DNA of 64,000 nt, taken from Acetobacteraceae bacterium. GTDB taxonomy: Bacteria; Pseudomonadota; Alphaproteobacteria; Acetobacterales; Acetobacteraceae. Below the pieces are notes generated by a model. That model ran no database searches. It was given only the letters and a program-made list of their open reading frames with translations, and was not told the DNA's origin. Positions 54,329 to 64,000 of the stretch are shown here, one piece after another. The number at the start of each line of letters is the position of its first letter. Positions within the stretch are counted from its first letter, which is position 1. The stretch covers positions 368,501-432,500 of the forward strand of contig CP039459.1 in assembly GCA_004843165.1 (NCBI GenBank). The letters run 5' to 3'. A program made the position numbers and the translations under genes.

Positions 54329-55534
54329 CTATTTTTCTTTCAATTTGTCTTTCGCTTTTGCTTCAGCTTCTGGGTCTTTTTCGGAAAGCGCTTCTTCCTC
54401 AATATCATGCCCCCATGCTGGCATAAAATCATGATCAAGAACCGGGTCTGCATCCTTGAGAGATAACAACCAGCGTTCCCCTCGGCTATTTTGCCAAAGC
54501 CCCGTTTTCTCAGCTTCTGACGTTGCCTGTCTTGGATTACGGATGAAATCCACTGTTTGCTGCATAACCCTCTGTGTTTCAGGCGTAAATTTATTGACCA
54601 TAAAAATATGATGCATACCCGTATATTGCTCAAGCAACATCCAAGGCTCTTTCTGTTTTAAGCGGCGTGCATCTGAATTTAAAGTATCGCTGGTTCCAGA
54701 AATAATTAAAGTTGGCGGCAAGCCCTCTTCCAAAGAATCTGCGTAAATCGGATTAACTTTTGAATCAGTTAAAGAATTATTCTTGCCTACCCATAATTTT
54801 CCGCCTTCACGCAAGAAAGGAATATCAAGAATAGGATCATTTTTTTCTAAAAATGGCTGATCTTTTCCGCTGCAGGAGAGATCAAGAAATGGTGAATATA
54901 AAATTAAGGCTTTTGGCTGTTTTAAACCTTTATCCGCAAGCATTCTTGAAAGTGTCAATGTTAGCCAACCGCCAGCGGAATCCCCCATCACAACGATATT
55001 CTCAGCGCCATGACGCTTTGCTAAATCTTGATAGACAGAAAGGATGGCATCCATACTTTCTTCCCATTTACACTTTGGCGCCAGCGGCACAATAGGCATT
55101 TCCACTGTACAATCTAATTGACGCGCAAGATCTGATAGCATCCAATAATAATAAGGCATGACCCCCATCACAAAATCGCCACCATGAAGATAGAGAATAT
55201 GAAGCGGAGAAGCTGTCCCCTCTTTTGGAGAAAAAACGAAAGATTTTAAATCATTTTCTGTTTTTTCCTGAACGGAAACACCTTTATCGCCAAAACGGCT
55301 ACCAATCTTTAAAGGCCCTTCTAAACGCTGTAAATCAACAATGCCCCAGATATGACGCTTTAGATGTGGGCTGAGATAAATCAATCCTTGCATAAAAAGC
55401 CAAGCCCTTGAGCTGATGCCGTGTTTTTTAGCGGCATTATCAACGCATTTGCGTCCTAGATGCACTAACCCAGCAGCACCAGCCGCATAAAAGAGCTTTG
55501 AGAATGACGAGAAACGATTAGCTTTCATAGACAT
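54329..55534 (-). CDS. Alpha/beta hydrolase of the hormone-sensitive lipase type
   Basis: The 401-residue product has the HSL-family oxyanion motif as HGGDF (usual HGGG), the nucleophile serine in VMGDSAGGW, and the acid and base in GTSDTLNSDA and GMHHIF. This makes a carboxylesterase or lactonase likely; substrate unknown. The N-terminal about 90 residues hold a hydrophobic stretch (KLFYAAGAAGLVHLG) that may anchor it, and the C-terminal 60 residues are charged and extra. An AGGAAAG ribosome site supports the start. It stands alone. Confidence 0.83.
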   Translation of the reverse strand: MSMKANRFSSFSKLFYAAGAAGLVHLGRKCVDNAAKKHGISSRAWLFMQGLIYLSPHLKRHIWGIVDLQRLEGPLKIGSRFGDKGVSVQEKTENDLKSFVFSPKEGTASPLHILYLHGGDFVMGVMPYYYWMLSDLARQLDCTVEMPIVPLAPKCKWEESMDAILSVYQDLAKRHGAENIVVMGDSAGGWLTLTLSRMLADKGLKQPKALILYSPFLDLSCSGKDQPFLEKNDPILDIPFLREGGKLWVGKNNSLTDSKVNPIYADSLEEGLPPTLIISGTSDTLNSDARRLKQKEPWMLLEQYTGMHHIFMVNKFTPETQRVMQQTVDFIRNPRQATSEAEKTGLWQNSRGERWLLSLKDADPVLDHDFMPAWGHDIEEEALSEKDPEAEAKAKDKLKEK

Positions 55535-55703
55535 GTTATCTTTCCTACAAAATTTTAAACGATAGCAAACGAGGCTACACCCTTTTTATCCCGATAACCA
55601 AGCGCCCCTTAAATCTTTTATTTATAAATCACCCCTCTAGTCGGACTCTTTATATTTCCTTAGAGTAAACCCCTAAAAATAAAAAAAATTAAGGGGGGGA
55701 ATA

Positions 55704-57944
55704 ATGAGAATCCTAATCATTTTAAGAGGCGCACCAGGCTGCGGAAAATCAACCTGGATTGAAAAGAACGCTCTAGAATCTTATACCATTTCGACAGACC
55801 AGCTAAGACTGAAATTCGGAAACCCTACCTTTTTATCCAATGGCACACTCACCATTAGTCAAGCCTATAACCGCCAAATTTTTCACCGTCTCGAAGTTTT
55901 AATGCGGGAAAGATTGCGTCGGGGGGATACCACGATCATTGACTCAACAGGGGTAGGACGCTCCATCGGCACATGGGAAAATCTGGCTATAAAATATGGT
56001 TATGAAACCCTCATTATTGATTTTGATCCCTCTTTGGAACTCTGCCTTGAACGCAATGAAAAGCGCAAAGGCGATGTAAAATATGTGCCCCCGGGAATCA
56101 TAACGGATATTTGGAAATCCCTTCAGGATTCCAAGGGAAAAGTCCATAGACGCCTCAGAACTTTTTCCCCTGAGACTTTCGATATGGATCGGGAATTTTC
56201 CTTAAAATATCGAGATCTGACCCCCTATGAGGAAATCATTACGATTGGGGATGTGCATGGCTGTCGCAAACATCTTGAAAAGCTTCTACCAAACGGGTTT
56301 GAGCTGCATAAATTTTATATCTTTGTCGGCGATTATATTGATCGTGGTTATGATAATGCCGGATTGATGGATTATCTCTGGGAAAATGCCTTTAGAAATA
56401 ATGTCCTAAAACCTAATATCGTTCTTTTATCTGGCAACCATGAGCGCCATTTCCGTGCTTGGCATAACCAAGAGGAAATTCGAAGCAAAGAATTTACTAC
56501 CAGAACCCTTCCTGAATTACTTCAAAAAGGATGGGAACCCAAAAGCGCAAAATTTAAATTCTTTTTAAGATCATTACAGACTCATTTTGCCTATGCTTTC
56601 GATGGGAAAAAAGTCTTTATCTCTCATGGCGGCATCCCTGCCCCGATCAACGAAATCTGGAAAATTTCTGCCAATGAATGCGAAAAAGGTTGGGCAGATT
56701 ACAATACAGAAATTGACCGGATTTTTTCAGAGAATGTCGGCGAAGATTCTCCTTTTTACCAAATTCACGGCCATCGAAACAAACAAAACCTCCCAATCAT
56801 AGCAGGACATCACTCCTTTAACTTAGAAGGAAAGGTAGAATTTGACGGCGCTTTACGTTCCATCCATCACAGAAAAGGAGAGGGTTTTCTCCCTCGAGAA
56901 ACTTTTCTAGAAAATAAAAAGGAACGCAAAACCTATTCTGAAATTCAAATCCCAACAGAAATTTCCAGCCTTTTTGAAAAGATAGAAACAAATTGTCCTG
57001 AGGATTTCTTAGGGCAAACCAAAAAACATGACGGTATCCAAATCAATCCGCAAAAAAGCTGGGAAAACATTATTTCCATTAGCTTTAAAAATCATGTTTT
57101 TCATAGAGGAAATTGGGACGAGACAACCCTCAAAGCCAGAGGTCTCTTTATCAATGAACAAAGTAAAAAAATTGCGGCACGCTCTTATGATAAATTCTTT
57201 AATATCAATGAGAAACTTTCCTTAGAGGAAATTGCCGAAAAATTTGCCTACCCGGTTTCCGCACGCCTGAAAGAAAACGGCTTCTTAGGCATTACAGGCT
57301 ATGATGATTCCCATTTACTGATTGCTTCTAAAAACTACCTAACAGGGCCTTTTGCGGAATTTTTTCAAAATCAAGTCTCAGAAGATTTAGGAGAACGTCT
57401 TTTTTCCTTAAATAAACATTTTAACGTTTCTTGCATTTTTGAAGTCATTGATCCAATCAATGATCCCCATATTATTGCCTATAAAGACAAAAAACTTGTT
57501 CTCTTGGATGTCATTTACCGTCAATTAAGCTTCAAAAAATTACCTTATGAAGATTTGGGAAAAGTAGCTGAATGGCTTGGCGTTGCGCTTGCCCCAAGAA
57601 AAGCGATTTTAAAAGATAAAGCGCAGTTTTTAGATTTTGTTCAAAAAACGGAAAATGAAGAAATCGAAGGCTATGTTTTTGAAGATCAAAACGGCTTTAT
57701 GGTGAAATCGAAATCCCTCTATTATCATACATGGAAAGCCTTGCGGGGAACATTGGGCAGTCTGTTACGAAAAAAGGACCAAAACTTTCCAAAAAGTCTC
57801 GAACGGCTTTTTCAAAGATACCCGAATTATTTTGATGCCAAGAAACAGCAAAAATTCCGTAAATTCTTTGACACCCTCCTCACCCTTCCAGAAGGCGCCT
57901 TGCAAAAAGATATTATCAGCCTCAGAAAAGAATTCTTCGAATAA
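55704..57944 (+). CDS. Trifunctional RNA end-repair protein: kinase, metallophosphatase and RNA ligase domains
   Basis: The 746-residue product joins three activities that together reseal cut RNA. Residues 1-165 form a P-loop polynucleotide kinase (GAPGCGKST at 9-17, TIIDSTGVG). Residues 175-400 form a calcineurin-like phosphatase with all metal motifs: GDVHG (182-186), GDYIDRG (209-215), GNHE (244-247), HGG (308-310). Residues 440-746 form a T4 Rnl1-like ligase: RG (479-480), ARSYDKFFNINE, the nucleotidyl lysine in KENG (523-526), FEVIDP, EIEGYVFE and VKSKS. Known relatives are Pnkp of the Pnkp/Hen1 system and baculovirus/T4 enzymes; the Rnl1-type ligase differs from Pnkp's. No hen1 is next to it. 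Ribosome site AAGGGGGGG is strong; a terminator follows. Confidence 0.88.
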   Translation: MRILIILRGAPGCGKSTWIEKNALESYTISTDQLRLKFGNPTFLSNGTLTISQAYNRQIFHRLEVLMRERLRRGDTTIIDSTGVGRSIGTWENLAIKYGYETLIIDFDPSLELCLERNEKRKGDVKYVPPGIITDIWKSLQDSKGKVHRRLRTFSPETFDMDREFSLKYRDLTPYEEIITIGDVHGCRKHLEKLLPNGFELHKFYIFVGDYIDRGYDNAGLMDYLWENAFRNNVLKPNIVLLSGNHERHFRAWHNQEEIRSKEFTTRTLPELLQKGWEPKSAKFKFFLRSLQTHFAYAFDGKKVFISHGGIPAPINEIWKISANECEKGWADYNTEIDRIFSENVGEDSPFYQIHGHRNKQNLPIIAGHHSFNLEGKVEFDGALRSIHHRKGEGFLPRETFLENKKERKTYSEIQIPTEISSLFEKIETNCPEDFLGQTKKHDGIQINPQKSWENIISISFKNHVFHRGNWDETTLKARGLFINEQSKKIAARSYDKFFNINEKLSLEEIAEKFAYPVSARLKENGFLGITGYDDSHLLIASKNYLTGPFAEFFQNQVSEDLGERLFSLNKHFNVSCIFEVIDPINDPHIIAYKDKKLVLLDVIYRQLSFKKLPYEDLGKVAEWLGVALAPRKAILKDKAQFLDFVQKTENEEIEGYVFEDQNGFMVKSKSLYYHTWKALRGTLGSLLRKKDQNFPKSLERLFQRYPNYFDAKKQQKFRKFFDTLLTLPEGALQKDIISLRKEFFE

Positions 57945-57949
57945 TAATA

Positions 57950-57979
57950 AAACAGCTCTGAGAAAACTCAGAGCTGTTT
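57950..57979. terminator. Bidirectional terminator after the RNA repair gene
   Basis: AACAGCTCTGAG pairs with CTCAGAGCTGTT around four bases. T-rich sequence follows on the minus strand (TTTTATTATTATT) and TTTAT on the plus strand, so it fits both the repair gene and the short minus-strand frame beside it. Confidence 0.82.
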
Positions 57980-57982
57980 ATC

Positions 57983-58108
57983 TTAAAAAGGAACATCATC
58001 ACCTGAAATTTCTATATCATTTATCGAGGAATGAGAAATTAATCTTACAGCTGAAAATTCTTTATGTGCATCAAAAGCGTATAAGTGAGTTCTTTCCTTA
58101 TCTAGCAT
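57983..58108 (-). CDS. Short hypothetical frame, possibly a gene fragment
   Basis: This 41-codon frame starts with ATG at 58108 and ends just before the terminator at 57979. The product has a coding look (LDKERTHLYAFDAHKEFSAV) and ends in the acidic GDDVPF, which recalls the C-terminal tip of single-stranded DNA-binding proteins. The frame stays open eight codons upstream without a start, and the ribosome site is too close, so it could be the tail of a lost gene. Function unknown. Confidence 0.4.
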   Translation of the reverse strand: MLDKERTHLYAFDAHKEFSAVRLISHSSINDIEISGDDVPF

Positions 58109-58165
58109 AACCTCAAAATCTGCTTTAAACTTACTTTATACGTATAACCTGAAAGGATTAAAAAA

Positions 58166-58324
58166 ATGGGCTTTTTTTTATTAGTGTGTTTTTGGTTTAT
58201 TTCTGGTTATTTTCTTGTAAGATTTTTTATTTGGTCTGGATTTTCAAAGGAGTTAATAAATGGTCGTGAAGTACGGGGCATTTTCGCGTACTGGACAGGA
58301 AGAGGGGGAAGGCGCAAGCCATAA
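58166..58324 (+). CDS. Possible small membrane protein
   Basis: A 52-codon frame with ribosome site AAAGGA eight bases before the ATG. The product has one long hydrophobic helix (LLVCFWFISGYFLVRFFIW) and a basic C-terminal end (GRGGRRKP). A second, overlapping frame (58259-58351, 30 codons) has an even better site AAAGGAG but no domain look. The start region has a 12-bp palindrome TTATACGTATAA (58136-58147). The frame overlaps the decayed gene on the other strand by a few bases. It may be spurious. Confidence 0.35.
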   Translation: MGFFLLVCFWFISGYFLVRFFIWSGFSKELINGREVRGIFAYWTGRGGRRKP

Positions 58325-58681
58325 TGGAATTATACGTCTCTCTTCTAATTTTTGAAGCATTTTTTTCCTCAACGCTTCGGAAAGATCCTGTTATTGCAGA
58401 ATAATGGCTCTTATCTCTGCACTCAATTCATGCGCATAAATACACCACTCATATACTATAGATGTTGTTGGGGACTCTTCTAGAATCTTATCTAAACCAT
58501 TAAAGCTAACTATTTGAAATATTTTTTAAAAAATCTAACATGCCCTTTCATGCTTGCTAGAAAATCATCATTACTCATAGCCCACTCATTTATACGAGCT
58601 GGCGATAAGTCCCTAACATCTGCCTCTATAGAATTATCTTCCTGATAAAATCTCGATAATCTTTGGATTTGTTTTTTCCAT
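58313..58681 (-). pseudogene. Decayed gene coupled to the S1/P1 nuclease, several frameshifts and a stop
   Basis: The start ATG overlaps the nuclease stop as TAATG. After the codons for MEK the coding signal leaves the frame at a six-A run and continues as QIQRLSRFYQEDNSI, then DLSPARINEWAMSNDDF and KGHVRFFKK; it shifts again at another A run to IFQIVSFNGLDKILEESP and HELSAEIRAIILQ, meets an in-frame TAA (58391-58393) and goes on as QDLSEALRKKMLQKLEER. Reassembled, it would be about 125 residues, helical and soluble. I do not recognise the family. The A-run frameshifts mean it is dead or, less likely, rescued by slippage. Confidence 0.65.
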
Positions 58682-59556
58682 TATCTTTTCACTTCAGGCA
58701 AAACAGCCTCATCTAAAATCATTGCAAGCCTTACACCTGCTTTTTTGAGTTGAAGGTTGATGTCTTCTTGGGCTTTATGCGTGTAATTTTCATCTAAAAC
58801 ATAGAGGCCATCTTGTCTCGGTTTTGGCAGCGCCGCATAACCATCTTTTGCGCCTAATTCGTGCGCCTCTTGTGACCAATCCCAAACACTTCCCTTACGC
58901 CATTCTTTGATGTCTTTTTTACTGATTTCAGAAATCAACTTTTTCTCCAGCGCCTTCTGGTTCAGCCCCTCAAGTTCAATAAAATTGGTATCCCAATAGG
59001 CATGGAGGCTCCACGCAAAATTTGTAGGTACAAGATTACCGGGAACAACCGCAAATTTCTGCGTGCCTCCCCGATCATTATCGCTAATTGCATGGAGTGG
59101 CTGGTGCATATCCCCCACCAGATGCAAGATGAATTGCATTGCAAATAACCGCTCTTCGGGAGAAGTCTTTTTACGATTTAAGGCTTTTCTAAAAGTTTCA
59201 ATGCGATTTAAAACGCATCCGCCCTTTTCTGGACTTTCAATTTTTGAGCAGGCCGCTTTCATATCAGGATGCCGCCAATCATTATTGATAAAGTGCCAGT
59301 TAATCGTTTCTGGATGTAAGAGCCAATAAGCATCTGGAAAGCTTGCCTCCCCAGCAATATTTTTAGGCACCAAAAGACTTTTATCCTGATTTAACAGCGC
59401 TAGAATTTTCTCCTGCTTTGCCTTTGGCAGATAATGCATGGCAATATCTGCGACAATCGCATGGCCTTCATAGCCCCAAGCCAAGCTTTTTTTCGGTATC
59501 AAACCAAGGCAGCAGATAGACAAAGCCATCGTTTTAAAAATCAAAGAAAAGCGCAT
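58681..59556 (-). CDS. S1/P1 family nuclease
   Basis: S1/P1 nucleases are secreted tri-zinc enzymes that cut single-stranded nucleic acids and 3'-nucleotides. The 291-residue product has a Sec signal (cleaved at SLA just before WGYEGH, so the mature protein starts with the zinc-ligand Trp as the family requires) and the other ligands in the motifs DAYWLLHPETINWHFINN, LHLVGDMHQPLHAISDNDRGG (read here as LVGDMHQPLH and DRGG) and LHAYWDTNF. All are intact. It is followed by the decayed gene with a TAATG overlap. Confidence 0.92.
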   Translation of the reverse strand: MRFSLIFKTMALSICCLGLIPKKSLAWGYEGHAIVADIAMHYLPKAKQEKILALLNQDKSLLVPKNIAGEASFPDAYWLLHPETINWHFINNDWRHPDMKAACSKIESPEKGGCVLNRIETFRKALNRKKTSPEERLFAMQFILHLVGDMHQPLHAISDNDRGGTQKFAVVPGNLVPTNFAWSLHAYWDTNFIELEGLNQKALEKKLISEISKKDIKEWRKGSVWDWSQEAHELGAKDGYAALPKPRQDGLYVLDENYTHKAQEDINLQLKKAGVRLAMILDEAVLPEVKR

Positions 59557-59675
59557 GCGTTCAACATCCTTAGCAGAATAAAAAGCTGTAACAGCTTAAA
59601 ACTATCCTTCTTGAAAGAGAAGGTCTAGATTCATCCTATAACGCCCATTTTAAAAAAGAGAAAAGGAGCGAAATC

Positions 59676-60368
59676 ATGACTCAATCTCACAAAATCCTTA
59701 TTGTTGGAGCCTCTCGTGGACTTGGCAGTGCCATGGCTGAGGAATTTATCAAAAAAGGCTACCATGTCATCGGCACAGTCCGTGATAAAAGCGTTTCCAC
59801 CCCCCTTGCCAAACTTGCAAAAAAATATCCTTCTGAACTTAGTGTTGAAGAGGTTGATATTAACAAAGCAGATCAGGTTTCTGCCCTTTATCACAAACTT
59901 CAAGATCAAAAACTGGACATTCTTTTTGTCAATGCCGGAATTCTCCCAGATCGCACCTCCAAATTTAGCGAAATTAATGAGGCAGACTTCACCCATGCTA
60001 TGCTTAATAACGCCTTAAACCCTGTCCGTTTTGTCGATAAATTTGAAAATTTAGTTAAAGAAAATGGTCTTATCGGTGTGATGACCTCTCGTGTTGGCTC
60101 TATTGCTGATAATGAATCCGGCGGTAAGCCTATCTATCGCAGCAGTAAAACAGCCCTTAACCAATTAATGATGAATTTCTCACATGAATATCCGGATCGT
60201 GCCTGCGTCTTGATGCATCCGGGCTGGGTTAGAACCAGCATGGGCGGTGAAAATGCCCCCTTTGAGATTCAAGATTCTGTTATCCCCATGACAAAAACCC
60301 TTATTTCCTTAGAGGGGAAAAAAGGGATTAGGTTTATCAATTATAAAGGCGATGTTTTACCTTGGTAA
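59676..60368 (+). CDS. Short-chain dehydrogenase/reductase
   Basis: The 230-residue product has the SDR cofactor motif ILIVGASRGLGSAMAEE (TGxxxGxG-like), the NAG motif (FVNAGIL) and the active-site pair YxxxK as YRSSKTALNQL with the serine in SRVGS. The short length and MHPGWVRTSMGG segment fit the CsgA/sniffer-like branch. The substrate is unknown. A GGAG ribosome site lies seven bases upstream. It stands alone before a bidirectional terminator shared with katG. Confidence 0.88.
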   Translation: MTQSHKILIVGASRGLGSAMAEEFIKKGYHVIGTVRDKSVSTPLAKLAKKYPSELSVEEVDINKADQVSALYHKLQDQKLDILFVNAGILPDRTSKFSEINEADFTHAMLNNALNPVRFVDKFENLVKENGLIGVMTSRVGSIADNESGGKPIYRSSKTALNQLMMNFSHEYPDRACVLMHPGWVRTSMGGENAPFEIQDSVIPMTKTLISLEGKKGIRFINYKGDVLPW

Positions 60369-60378
60369 AATAAGGCAA

Positions 60379-60415
60379 AAAAATAGCGGGGATAAACCCC
60401 GCTATTTTCTTTTAT
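60379..60415. terminator. Bidirectional terminator between SDR gene and katG
   Basis: AAAATAGCGGGG pairs with CCCCGCTATTTT around a four-base loop, with an A run before and T-rich sequence after. Confidence 0.92.
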
Positions 60416-60427
60416 AAGCTTTAAAAC

Positions 60428-63064
<2,637 letters not shown>

Positions 63065-63102
63065 AAAAAGCCCTTAAGGTGAGTACCTTAAGGGCTTTTT
63101 TA
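63065..63102 (-). terminator. rRNA operon terminator
   Basis: AAAAAGCCCTTAAGGT pairs with ACCTTAAGGGCTTTTT around a four-base loop; on the minus strand a T run ends it, 17 bases after the 5S 3' end. Confidence 0.93.
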
Positions 63103-63118
63103 AATGATGTGACTGAGT

Positions 63119-63234
63119 AGCGGGGGGCGACCTACTTTTCCGCGTCTTGAGACGAAGTATCATTGGCGCTGAGGGGTTTAACCATCGAGTTCGGGATGGG
63201 ATCGGGTTTGGGACCCTCGCCATAACCCCCCGCT
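63119..63234 (-). rRNA. rrf: 5S ribosomal RNA
   Basis: On the minus strand the sequence starts AGCGGGGGGTTATGG, contains the universally conserved CCCATCCCGAACTCG loop and ends with the complementary CCCCCCGCTA. Length is about 116 bases. It lies 75 bases after the 23S 3' end. Confidence 0.95.
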
Positions 63235-63309
63235 GCTGCGTCACATCAGGTGAATGGGATAGAAGAGATAAGAGAGATTGAGAAAGTTTTGAATGATGTT
63301 TGTATGTTG

Positions 63310-64000
<691 letters not shown>

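Overview
The window reads as chromosome of an acetic acid bacterium (Acetobacteraceae, Alphaproteobacteria) with moderately AT-rich DNA. The evidence is a permuted two-piece tmRNA with tag ANDNHEVLAVAA, an alpha-type SspB, a DUF3035 (BamF-like) lipoprotein in an ileS-lspA cluster, a small subunit / GMC flavoprotein / tri-heme cytochrome c dehydrogenase of the gluconate dehydrogenase type, and two large TonB-dependent receptors. The genus is not claimed.

Layout. 1-803: 5' part of a quinol-dependent nitric oxide reductase (minus strand, runs off the edge). 902-4137: ettA, a GNAT gene and argC in one minus-strand run, then tRNA(CAT). 4538-6439: ppa and an AI-2E family transporter. 6547-11687: two TonB-dependent receptors. 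11706-17877: a complete type I restriction-modification operon (hsdR-hsdM-hsdS) whose specificity subunit carries two identical target recognition domains. 17891-28619: a small EamA transporter, lipoproteins, two tRNA-Gly genes, cnoX-like / Lon-substrate-domain / Trm112-like genes, lnt, olsB-like, a Fur-family regulator, tusA, and the rimI-tsaB-nitroreductase run, nfu, and a 56-residue membrane protein coupled to thyX. 28624-37767: thyX, permuted ssrA, an AGE-family isomerase, hldE, sspB, an AbrB-family membrane protein, a transglycosylase lipoprotein and thiD. 37768-38282: a gene-free stretch with a two-repeat, one-spacer CRISPR array of the type I-F kind and no cas genes nearby. 38283-46397: mutL, bamF-like, lspA, ileS, ribF, tatA, recX (all minus). 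46523-53336: argD, hslO, a conserved hypothetical and the three-subunit dehydrogenase, packed with 4-base overlaps. 53494-60368: a secreted protein, an alpha/beta hydrolase, a kinase-phosphatase-RNA ligase fusion, a decayed AT-rich patch, an S1/P1 nuclease and an SDR enzyme. 60428-62743: a catalase-peroxidase with a twin-arginine signal. 63119-64000: 5S and the 3' part of 23S rRNA, minus strand.

How it fits together. Housekeeping genes dominate. Accessory or stress functions are NO detoxification, metal/siderophore uptake, type I restriction, a CRISPR remnant or stand-alone mini-array, RNA end repair, and periplasmic peroxide removal. ssrA and sspB lie 3 kb apart and act in one pathway (ribosome rescue tagging, then delivery of tagged proteins to ClpXP).

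Most notable signals: the HsdS with a 433-bp exact internal duplication, which predicts a symmetrical recognition sequence; the orphan type I-F mini-array; the trifunctional RNA repair protein; a missed non-ATG (CTG) start giving the dehydrogenase small subunit a Tat lipoprotein signal; a TonB receptor whose signal peptide is coded upstream of its first start codon, out of frame with a GTG across a G4 run; and a multiply frameshifted pseudogene coupled to the S1/P1 nuclease.
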